Origin: Salinigranum salinum
GTDB lineage: Archaea > Halobacteriota > Halobacteria > Halobacteriales > Haloferacaceae
Assembly: GCF_009176545.1 (NCBI RefSeq)
Contig: NZ_VTOJ01000002.1
Span: 620,001 to 684,000, forward strand
DNA length: 64,000 nucleotides
Reading direction: 5' to 3'
In this document: piece after piece, positions 16,061-22,735 of the stretch
How positions within the stretch are numbered: position 1 is the first letter of the stretch
Layout of the letters: every line of letters starts with the position of its first letter
Notes under the pieces: model-generated
The model's input: the letters and a program-made list of their open reading frames with translations, nothing else
Database searches by the model: none
What the model was told of the DNA's origin: nothing
Position numbers and translations under genes: made by a program

Positions 16061-17131
16061 ATGCACGTCGCCCTGGTCTCGATGTTGACGGCGCAACACC
16101 GCGAGACCGGTGCGACAGAGCGGACGCGACGGGTCGCCGAGGGGCTCGCCGCCCGGGGTCACGAGGTGACGGTCTGTTGTGCCCGCTGGTGGGAGGGAAC
16201 CATCCCCGAGTTCGAACAGAACGACGTGACCTACCGCGCGATCACGGACGGACCCGCACCTGGATCGTTCGGTTCGAAGCTCCCGCTTCACCTCGCGAAG
16301 GTGAACCCCGACATCGTCCAGGCGGTCAACAGCCCGCCGGGGCACGTGACGGCCGCGAAGACGGCGTGTCGACTCCGGCGGATCCCCCTCGTCGTCGACT
16401 GGTGGTGTGACGACCCTGCCGACGACTGGGTGGGGTACAAACGCGCGGTCCGGGCGGCGTCGCGGGTGCTCGTCCCGTCGGAACTGATCCGGACGCAGGT
16501 CCGTGAACACGGGGCGACCGCGGAGGAGGTCCGGACCGTCCCCGAGAGCATCGACATCGACCTCGTCCGCGACGCCCCCGTCGATCGGCGGGCCGACGTC
16601 GTCTACGCCAACGACCTCGACGAGACGGCCAACGTCGAGTCGGTGCTCCTCGCGCTCGCGGAACTCCGAACGCGTCGGTGGCGCGCCGCGATCATCGGCG
16701 ACGGGCCGCGCCGGGCGGCGGCCGAGCAGATGGCTGCCGACCTCCGTATCGACGACCGGGTGGCGTTCCTCGGCGACCTCCCACCCGAAGAGTTCGTCCC
16801 GATCCTGAAGGGGGCACGGGTGTTCGCCCAGACGGCCGAGCAGAAACCGTTCGCGACCGAACTGCTCTGGGCACTGGCCTGCGGATGCGTCGGTCTCGTC
16901 GAGTACCAGGCCGGATCGAGCGCACACGAACTCGTCACGGGGGCGGCCCGGGGACGGCGCGTCACCTCGCCGCAGGAGCTGGCCGACGCCATCGTCGACG
17001 CCACGGACGACGGGGACGCAACCGTGAACGGGGCGTACGACGAGTACGATCACGACGCCGTCCTCGACCGCTACCTCGAGATCTACCGCGCGGCGATCGA
17101 CGACCACGGGTTCTCGTTCGGACTGTTCTGA
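16061..17131 (+). CDS. Group 1 (GT4-type) glycosyltransferase
   Basis: A 356-residue GT-B fold glycosyltransferase. The N-terminus MHVALVSMLTAQHRETGATERTRR...LAARGHEVTV is the acceptor Rossmann half; the C-terminal half has IIGDGPRRAAAEQMA, VAFLGDLPPEEF, KGARVFAQTAEQKPFATELLWALACGC and VEYQAGSSAHELV, corresponding to the nucleotide-sugar site (EPFG-like motif as E-x-x-FATELLWALA). The usual 'E-P-F-G' reads Q-K-P-F-A, a mild departure. It may glycosylate a lipid, protein or solute; there is no cluster of sugar-pathway genes around it, so the pathway is not inferable. Confidence 0.85.
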   Translation: MHVALVSMLTAQHRETGATERTRRVAEGLAARGHEVTVCCARWWEGTIPEFEQNDVTYRAITDGPAPGSFGSKLPLHLAKVNPDIVQAVNSPPGHVTAAKTACRLRRIPLVVDWWCDDPADDWVGYKRAVRAASRVLVPSELIRTQVREHGATAEEVRTVPESIDIDLVRDAPVDRRADVVYANDLDETANVESVLLALAELRTRRWRAAIIGDGPRRAAAEQMAADLRIDDRVAFLGDLPPEEFVPILKGARVFAQTAEQKPFATELLWALACGCVGLVEYQAGSSAHELVTGAARGRRVTSPQELADAIVDATDDGDATVNGAYDEYDHDAVLDRYLEIYRAAIDDHGFSFGLF

Positions 17132-17227
17132 GCCGACGGCCGGGGTCGTGTCGAGCACGAGGGGATGTTCGAGAACGGACCCCGCTCACCCACGTGACCG
17201 CGACCGCGACGGATCGCCCGTGTCGGC

Positions 17228-17854
17228 CTACTCGTCGGGCGTCTCGTAGTCGCCGCCGTACTTGAGGAAGAAGAAGGCGAGGCCGAGCGTGGCGATCATG
17301 GCGAACGTGGTGGCGACGCCGAGGGTCTTGGCGCTCTCGGGGACCTGCGGACGACTGCTCCCGCCGCCACCGCCGCCCGTCTCGACGGTGGGGATGTCGC
17401 TCCCGACGGCGACCGCGCCGAGCATCCCGAGCGCTTGGTGGGGCGAGCAGTAGTACTTCGTGATGCCCGTCTCCTCTTCGGAGAACGTGTGTTCGAACGT
17501 CGTCCCCGCCTCGGACACCGCGGCACCGCTGTCGAGCGACGCCGGGCCCTCTTCGGTGATGACGTTGTGACCGCCACCCTCGCCAGTCCACTCCCAGACG
17601 ACGGTGGTGCCGGGGTCGACCCAGATACCCGCCGGGGCGAACGCGAGCGCGCCGCCGTTGCCCTCTGCCCCGACATCGACGGTCACCTCACTCTGCCCAC
17701 GGAGGTCCTCGTAGCCACCGTCGATACCGTCCAGGTAGCCACCGAAGTCCGGCTCTGTCGTCTGTGCCGCGGCACTCCCCGACGCACCCGCGACGGCCGC
17801 CGTCCCGCCGGCGGCTGTCAGGAACGCTCGCCGCGACATCTGCGTGTCGCTCAT
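17228..17854 (-). CDS. Halocyanin (blue copper protein), Tat-exported and C-terminally anchored
   Basis: A 208-residue halocyanin carrying electrons at the outer face of the membrane. Residues about 4-30 are a Tat signal (MSRRAFLTAAGG). The copper domain covers about 45-150, with ligands in GGHNVI, then YYCSPHQALGM (His, Cys, His, Met). A Gly-rich linker (about 160-172) leads to a C-terminal helix LGVATTFAMIATLGLAFFFL, so the protein stays membrane-anchored. It is very similar, including at DNA level, to the halocyanin at 46685-47335. The frame continues upstream to 17956, but the ATG at 17854 directly precedes the Tat motif; the upstream extension reads through a tandem repeat. Confidence 0.92.
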   Translation of the reverse strand: MSDTQMSRRAFLTAAGGTAAVAGASGSAAAQTTEPDFGGYLDGIDGGYEDLRGQSEVTVDVGAEGNGGALAFAPAGIWVDPGTTVVWEWTGEGGGHNVITEEGPASLDSGAAVSEAGTTFEHTFSEEETGITKYYCSPHQALGMLGAVAVGSDIPTVETGGGGGGSSRPQVPESAKTLGVATTFAMIATLGLAFFFLKYGGDYETPDE

Positions 17855-17892
17855 ACCCGCGCCTATGGCGCCGCCTGTAGTGAATACTTTGG

Positions 17893-17953
17893 TTCGCGTC
17901 CGTCGGTTCTTTGATTCGCGTCCGTCGGTTCTTTGATTCGCGTCCGTCGGTTC
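17893..17953. repeat. 22-bp tandem repeat (about 2.8 copies)
   Basis: Unit TTCGCGTCCGTCGGTTCTTT plus GA: copies at 17893-17914, 17915-17936 and a partial third at 17937-17953, identical wherever they overlap. It lies just upstream of the halocyanin gene, around or above its promoter. Perfect identity implies recent expansion. Confidence 0.9.
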
Positions 17954-18011
17954 CACCCACGGGAGTGCCGGTCGGGAGGGCGTGGGTCCCAGCCGGGCCG
18001 CACAGCGGCGA

Positions 18012-19085
18012 CTACAGCGAGTAGTCGTGCTCGCCCGTCTCCGTCCCGAGGAACGCCGACAGCAGATCGACGGTCGCCGCGACGTCGGCGACGTGGACGG
18101 ACTCGGTCGGCGTGTGGAGATACCGGGTCGGCACCGACAGCGCCCCGACTGGGACGGGCCCGCCCGCGCGCTGGAGGTTCGCCGTGTCCGTCCCGCCGGC
18201 GGGGAGCACCTCGAGCTGGTGGGCGATGCCCTCGGCGTCGGCGAGGTCGCGGAGCCGTCGGTTCACCTTCGGGTTCGTGATGACGCTCGAATCCTTCAGC
18301 TTCACCGCGACCCCGTCGCCGAGTTCGGTGACGTAGTCGGCCGCGTCGAACGCGGGGACGTCGTTCGCGACCGTGACGTCGAGCGCGATCGCGAGGTCCG
18401 GATCGAGGTCGACGCCGACCGCCTGCGCCCCGCGCAGTCCGACCTCCTCCTGAACCGTGGCGACGAAGTGGACGGTCACCGCTGGATCCGAGAGCCGGCG
18501 GGCCGCCTCGATCATCGCGAGCAGGCAGACGCGGTCGTCGAGCGCCTTGCCGGTGACGTGGTCGCCCATCCGGATCGTGGTCTGTCGCATCGTCACGACG
18601 TCGCCGATCGACACCCGCTCGTCGACCGTCTCGCTCGGGAGACCGAGGTCGACGTGGACGTCGGCGACCGTCGGGTCCTTCTCCTTCTGTTCGTCGGTCA
18701 GCGTGTGCGGCGGGACGGAGCCGATGACGCCGGTAAGCGGTCCCTCACGCGTGTGGACACGAACCCGCTGTGCACGGAGAACCCGTGGATCCCACCCGCC
18801 GAGCGCGTCCAGCTGGAGGAACCCCTCGTCGGTGACGTGTCGCACCATGAACCCGATCTCGTCCATGTGGGCGGCGACGACGACCTCGTACCCACGGTGT
18901 TCGCCCTCGCCGGCGAGCGTGCCGACGACGTTGCCCATCGCGTCCGTCCGCACCTCGTCCGTCGCCGCCGCCAGTTCGCGACGGACGACCGCACGAACCG
19001 CGTCCTCGTAGCCCGGCGCGCCGTCGCTCTCCGTGAGTTCCCGGAGGAGATCGAAGTCGAACGCCGCCGGGGTGTCGTCTTCCAT
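18012..19085 (-). CDS. M42-family metallo-aminopeptidase
   Basis: A 357-residue tetrahedral-aminopeptidase-type enzyme that trims peptides in the cytoplasm, downstream of the proteasome in archaea. The dinuclear metal ligands are visible in order: AAHMDEIG (His), GKALDDRV (Asp), VATVQEEVGLRG (catalytic and metal Glu), ALDVTVAND (Asp), and YLHTPTES (His). A PDZ-like inserted domain sits at about residues 75-165. Length is family-typical. The frame extends upstream, but the ATG at 19083-19085 gives an N-terminus close to FDLLRELTESDGAPGYE, where family homology begins. Neighbours run the other way, so it is monocistronic. Confidence 0.94.
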   Translation of the reverse strand: MEDDTPAAFDFDLLRELTESDGAPGYEDAVRAVVRRELAAATDEVRTDAMGNVVGTLAGEGEHRGYEVVVAAHMDEIGFMVRHVTDEGFLQLDALGGWDPRVLRAQRVRVHTREGPLTGVIGSVPPHTLTDEQKEKDPTVADVHVDLGLPSETVDERVSIGDVVTMRQTTIRMGDHVTGKALDDRVCLLAMIEAARRLSDPAVTVHFVATVQEEVGLRGAQAVGVDLDPDLAIALDVTVANDVPAFDAADYVTELGDGVAVKLKDSSVITNPKVNRRLRDLADAEGIAHQLEVLPAGGTDTANLQRAGGPVPVGALSVPTRYLHTPTESVHVADVAATVDLLSAFLGTETGEHDYSL

Positions 19086-19393
19086 ATCCTTCGGTCGACG
19101 GCGTCGGATATAACTCCCGGCACCGTCGGCGAGTGGGACGGGCGATGTGTCGACGGAGTGGACTTTCGAGGGGTTGCAGCGCCGTCTCGGCGTCCGGGAG
19201 ATCGTCCGTACCATCGCACGACGGTCCCCGATTTCGTCTGTGATAACCGACACCGAACGTTTATTCGACCGACCACCAACCCGTCACCCGTCAATGACGA
19301 CGAAGGAGCGAGGGCCGTACGGGAGCGTGCGACGCTGCCGTCGCCTCGTCACTCGATGGCTCACTGCTGGCGTCCAGGAGGCGAGAGCTGGAC
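19086..19393. other. Divergent promoter region
   Basis: About 300 bases between the M42 peptidase and the pseudo-receiver gene. The clearest signal is a plus-strand TATA-like GTTTATTC at 19258-19265. A short open frame (19294-19398) starts 29 bases after it. Nothing else stands out. Confidence 0.5.
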
Positions 19394-19398
19394 GATGA
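19294..19398 (+). CDS. Possible 34-residue leader ORF coupled to the pseudo-receiver gene
   Basis: An ATG sits at ideal leaderless distance from the TATA-like box at 19258-19265. The frame runs 34 codons and its TGA overlaps the ATG of the downstream gene (ATGA at 19395-19398). The peptide is basic (many Arg, ending VQEARAGR), unusual for a haloarchaeal protein, so it could be a leader whose translation delivers ribosomes to the next start rather than a functional protein. A longer form of the downstream gene starting at ATG 19356 is an alternative explanation. Confidence 0.3.
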   Translation: MTTKERGPYGSVRRCRRLVTRWLTAGVQEARAGR

Positions 19399-20288
19399 CC
19401 GAACGGACGACCGTCCTCTGCGTCGACGCCGACGACGCCGACCGCGACCGCACGATCGAGGCGTTCGAATCGACACCGAGACTGACAGCCACGGGAGTCG
19501 ACTCGGTCGCCGCGGCCGAGGAGGCGATCGTGTCGACAGTGGTCGACTGCGTCGTGACCGCGTACCGGCTGCCGGACGGGACCGGGCTGGACGTCGTCGC
19601 GGCCGTCCGGGAGCGACACCCCGACGCGGGCTGTGTCCTCTTCACCGACGTCCCGTTCGACGAGATCGACACGCAGAGAACGGCCGGCGCCGTCGTCGAC
19701 CACCTCCAGAAGGACGACGCGGAGTACGACTACCTCCCCGATCTCGTCACGAGCATCACGACCGCCCGGACGCACACCGCCTACCCGCTCCCCGACGACG
19801 AGGACGAGCGGCTCGCGGCGCTGGCGGCGTACGACGTCGACGGGCTGGCGACGGCCGACACGTTCGACCGGCTGACGGAGCTGGCTGCCCGCCAGTTCGG
19901 GGTGCGGTTCGCGTTCGTCGGACTCGTCGACGCCCACGAGGAACGGTTCCTCTCGTGTTACGGCGGGGACTGGGAGTCGATCCCGCGCGAGCGAACCATC
20001 TGCACCTACGCCATCCTCGAAGAGGACGTCACCGTCATCGAGGACGTCAGGAAGGATCCGCTGTTCGAGACGAACGACCTGCTCGACGACCTCGGCATCC
20101 GTTCCTACGCCGGGGCGCGACTGACCGGACCGAACGGCGAGGCAGTCGGGATGTTCTGTGTGCTCGACGACGAGCCGCGGACGTACACCGACGAGGAACG
20201 GGCGACGTTGCGGCTGTACGCGGCGGAGACGTCCGAACAGCTCGAACTCAGGAGGCGGCTGACCACAGTCGGGAGGGCCGAACGGTGA
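19395..20288 (+). CDS. Pseudo-receiver plus GAF domain protein
   Basis: A 297-residue protein. Residues 1-125 are a response-regulator receiver fold: the acidic pair in VLCVDADDAD is present, and the late lysine in HLQKDD is present, but the phosphoacceptor aspartate is alanine (A56 in VVTAYRLPDG, where VVTDYRLPDG is expected). Residues about 150-285 are a GAF sensor domain (FVGLVDAHEERFLSCYGG, ICTYAILEEDVTVIEDVR, YAGARLTGPNGEAVG). It therefore cannot be regulated by Asp phosphorylation in the normal way and probably works as a protein-interaction or ligand sensor. It overlaps the next gene by four bases (GTGA), so the two products likely act together. Confidence 0.85.
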   Translation: MTERTTVLCVDADDADRDRTIEAFESTPRLTATGVDSVAAAEEAIVSTVVDCVVTAYRLPDGTGLDVVAAVRERHPDAGCVLFTDVPFDEIDTQRTAGAVVDHLQKDDAEYDYLPDLVTSITTARTHTAYPLPDDEDERLAALAAYDVDGLATADTFDRLTELAARQFGVRFAFVGLVDAHEERFLSCYGGDWESIPRERTICTYAILEEDVTVIEDVRKDPLFETNDLLDDLGIRSYAGARLTGPNGEAVGMFCVLDDEPRTYTDEERATLRLYAAETSEQLELRRRLTTVGRAER

Positions 20289-20971
20289 GCGCGGAGTTCG
20301 GCACCGACGCGACGACGCCGGACAGCCGGTACGAGTTCGACCCGGACCTCCCGCTCCGTCCCGTGGCACACGGCACCTCCGTCGTCGTCCGCGGCGACTC
20401 GGCCGCCGCGCCGGGCGATCTCGCGCTCAGGCTGCTCTCGCCGGTTCCGCGCAACGCCGGCGGCACACTGCTGATCGACACCGACGACACGTCGAGGCGG
20501 ACCGCCGACCGCTGGACCGAGCTCACCGACGCGTCCGCCTCGCGGCTGGCCGTCGTCAGCTGCGATGGTGGCCGGGCGCGCGAACCCGACGAACTCGGTG
20601 CGGGTGTCTGTGTCTCGGGACCCGACGACCTGACCGGTCTGGGCATCCAGTACTCGAAGCTCGCGCGCTCGTTCACCGAGGGACCGCGCGGACGGCTCCG
20701 GGTCGGGCTCGACTCCGTCTCGACGCTGTTGATGTACGCCGACGACGTCCAGACCGTCTACCGGTTCCTCCACACGTTCACCGGACGGCTCCGGTCGACC
20801 GGCCAGCTCGGCGTCTTCGTCTTCAATCCCGAGATGCACGACCAGCGGGTCGCGAGCGTCGTCACCCAGCCGTTCGACGCCGCCGTCGACGTCCGACTGG
20901 CCGACGACGGGACCCGAGAGGTGCGCGTCTCGGGTCTGTCCGATCAGCCCACGGAGTGGACCCCGGTCTGA
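20285..20971 (+). CDS. RecA/KaiC-like haloarchaeal signalling partner (P-loop missing)
   Basis: A 228-residue protein, coupled to the pseudo-receiver gene by a GTGA overlap. Secondary-structure pattern suggests a RecA/KaiC-like alpha-beta core: HGTSVVVRGDSAAAPGDLA (first strand and loop), GGTLLIDTDDTSRR, RLAVVSCDGG, and RLRVGLDSVSTLLMYAD, where the last resembles a Walker B strand. The expected P-loop (GxxxxGKS/T) reads GDSAAAPGD, so ATP binding is doubtful. Several haloarchaeal signalling loci pair such a protein with receiver or HTR-type sensors, from memory; the specific pathway here is unknown. Confidence 0.6.
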   Translation: MSAEFGTDATTPDSRYEFDPDLPLRPVAHGTSVVVRGDSAAAPGDLALRLLSPVPRNAGGTLLIDTDDTSRRTADRWTELTDASASRLAVVSCDGGRAREPDELGAGVCVSGPDDLTGLGIQYSKLARSFTEGPRGRLRVGLDSVSTLLMYADDVQTVYRFLHTFTGRLRSTGQLGVFVFNPEMHDQRVASVVTQPFDAAVDVRLADDGTREVRVSGLSDQPTEWTPV

Positions 20972-21084
20972 CACCGTCGTCCCGTCGTGGTCGGTTCGGC
21001 CGCTCCCCGGCCGCCGGGACGGGACGTCGTCGGTCGAGCGCCCGTTCCGGAACGTTTTTGCACCTCATGAGGGAGTGTGCATCC

Positions 21085-21342
21085 ATGACTGACGTCGAAG
21101 CCGAACTCCGTGCACAGTTCGAAGAGGCGTTCGGCAGTGCCGACTTCCCCGTTGAGAACCAGATGGATCTGGTCCCTGCGCTCCCCGACGGTCCCGGAAC
21201 GACGTTCGAGGCCGGCGACGTCTCCTTCTCCGCGATGGAGCTCGCCGCCAACCTCAGCGGACACCAGGAGTTCCCGTACGCGACGCTCGACGAGCTGGTC
21301 GACGACGTCATCGCCGCGCTGAAGTCGGAAGGCATGATCTGA
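21085..21342 (+). CDS. MTH865-like small protein
   Basis: An 85-residue acidic protein that I recognise as the MTH865-like family, named from a structurally solved Methanothermobacter protein of unknown function. The conserved run NQMDLVPALPDGPGTTFEAG occupies about residues 24-43, followed by FSAMELAANLS and the C-terminal helix LDELVDDVIAALKSEG. It appears to be a compact four-helix domain. An in-frame ATG six codons earlier (21067) exists, but the ATG at 21085 gives the usual N-terminus (MTDVEAEL). Monocistronic, with a T-rich CGTTTTTG box about 30 bases upstream of 21085. Confidence 0.85.
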   Translation: MTDVEAELRAQFEEAFGSADFPVENQMDLVPALPDGPGTTFEAGDVSFSAMELAANLSGHQEFPYATLDELVDDVIAALKSEGMI

Positions 21343-21403
21343 AGCCGCCGGATCCTACACCAGGAGACCGACCCGTCGCCACGACTGCGCGGCCGGGAGA
21401 CCG

Positions 21404-21484
21404 CTCGACGCGAGCGTTCCTGGGTGAGATCTCGACGTGAGCGTTCCTGGATGAGACCTCGACGTGAGCGTTCGTGGCCGACAC
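21404..21484. repeat. 27-bp tandem repeat, three copies
   Basis: Three head-to-tail 27-base units: 21404-21430, 21431-21457, 21458-21484, each beginning CTCGACG and containing GAGCGTTC. Copies 1 and 2 differ at only a few positions and copy 3 is more diverged. They lie between the convergent ends of the MTH865-like gene and the LLM oxidoreductase. Because 27 is a multiple of three, all frames stay open across it. Confidence 0.9.
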
Positions 21485-21509
21485 CTCGTCAGTCAGCCGT
21501 GCGGTCGAC

Positions 21510-22514
21510 TCAAAACGCCGGCATGACCTCCTCGGCGACGGCCTCACAGAACTGCCCCTGGTCGGGGCTGGAGCTCTGGAAGACGACGTGGTCGAAGCCC
21601 ACGTCGACGTAGGTCCGTGTCACGTCGAGGAGGTCCTGCGGGTCGTCGGTGACGACGAAGGCGTCCTCGAGAGAGTCGGTCCCGACCCGGTCGCCATGTA
21701 GCTGGAGGTACCGGGGGTCGGCGATGTCGACGTCGAACACCATCGGGAGGAGCGTACAGCGCCACGGCTTGCAGGGTTCGAGCGCCGCCTCGACCGTGTC
21801 GGCGTAGGAGACGTGGATGTGGACCGTCCGCTCGACGTCGCCGGGATCGGTGTTCCGCTCGGACTTCTCGACGCCGCGGTCGACGGCGGGGAACAGCTCG
21901 TTCGCGACTTTCTCGGGCTCCTCGTACACCGTGACGAAGCCGTCACCGAGATCGCCGGCCATGCACGCCGAGGTCGGTCCGTTCCCGGCGACGTGGATCG
22001 GTGGTGCCTCGTCCGGACCGGTGTAGAGGTTCGCCCCGTCGAGCGTCCAGTAGTCGCCGTCGAAGTCGACGAACTCGCCCTCGAAGAGGGCGCGGATCAG
22101 CCGGATCGACTCGGCGGTCCGCCGCGCGCGCTCGACGTACGGTGGCCGGTCGTAGCCGAGGGGGGTCTCGTTGAGCGCCTCGCCCGTCCCGAGACCGAGG
22201 AACACCCGGTCGGGGTAGAGGTCGAGGAGCGTCGCGAGCTGGTGAGCGACGTTCGCCGGGTGGTATCGCTCCAGAATGGCCGTCACGCCCGTGCCGATCG
22301 TGATCTCGTCGGTGCGGTCCAGCGCCACGGGCATCCACGACCAGCAGTTCCCGCCGTGGGCGTCGGAGCCGTCCGAGAGGTGGTCGAACCACGGGTGGAA
22401 GTGATCGTTCACCCAGACGCTGTCGAACCCGGCATCCTCCGCGAGGAGGACCTGATCGAGACACTCGGCGGGCGAGAACTCTTCGAGCGACGCGAAGAAC
22501 CCGAACTTCGGCAT
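21510..22514 (-). CDS. LLM-class (probably F420-dependent) oxidoreductase
   Basis: A 334-residue luciferase-like (LLM) TIM-barrel oxidoreductase, of the subgroup resembling F420-dependent glucose-6-phosphate dehydrogenase. Family landmarks: MPKFGFFASLEEFSPAECLD, AEDAGFDSVWVNDHFHPW (with the conserved His), EITIGTGVTAILERYHPANVA, GLGTGEALNE, and IHVAGNGPTSACMAGDLGDG. Halobacteria make F420, so F420 is the likelier cofactor than FMN, but this is inference. It is monocistronic; the ATG at 22512-22514 directly precedes the first barrel strand and the upstream open frame is antisense noise. Confidence 0.9.
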   Translation of the reverse strand: MPKFGFFASLEEFSPAECLDQVLLAEDAGFDSVWVNDHFHPWFDHLSDGSDAHGGNCWSWMPVALDRTDEITIGTGVTAILERYHPANVAHQLATLLDLYPDRVFLGLGTGEALNETPLGYDRPPYVERARRTAESIRLIRALFEGEFVDFDGDYWTLDGANLYTGPDEAPPIHVAGNGPTSACMAGDLGDGFVTVYEEPEKVANELFPAVDRGVEKSERNTDPGDVERTVHIHVSYADTVEAALEPCKPWRCTLLPMVFDVDIADPRYLQLHGDRVGTDSLEDAFVVTDDPQDLLDVTRTYVDVGFDHVVFQSSSPDQGQFCEAVAEEVMPAF

Positions 22515-22704
22515 AACAGCACAGGCTCCCCGCGACCTCTTAGCATGTCGGGTCACGACACGGACGGGAGCGGCCGTCGCAGGTGACCACCGGCAGTGCA
22601 GCCGTGCAGGAGGAGATCGAGGGAGAGAACCACCCGTGCGTCGTTCCGAACGGGGCGTCACTGCGTCTCCCCGACAGAGCACCACGATGCCGGGCCGAAG
22701 AAAG

Positions 22705-22714
22705 GGGTATACCC
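22705..22714 (+). promoter_or_regulatory. Palindromic TATA-like box for the S9 peptidase
   Basis: GGGTATACCC is a perfect 10-bp palindrome placed 22-31 bases before the ATG at 22736, so it can act as TATA box and as a symmetric protein site. Confidence 0.5.
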
Positions 22715-22735
22715 GGGCCGGTCGAAGCCACGACC

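Noticed and set aside
17982-19394. Upstream extension of the pseudo-receiver frame
   Set aside because: It runs antisense through the M42 peptidase and shows no domain; the ATG at 19395 (or 19356) starts the receiver fold.
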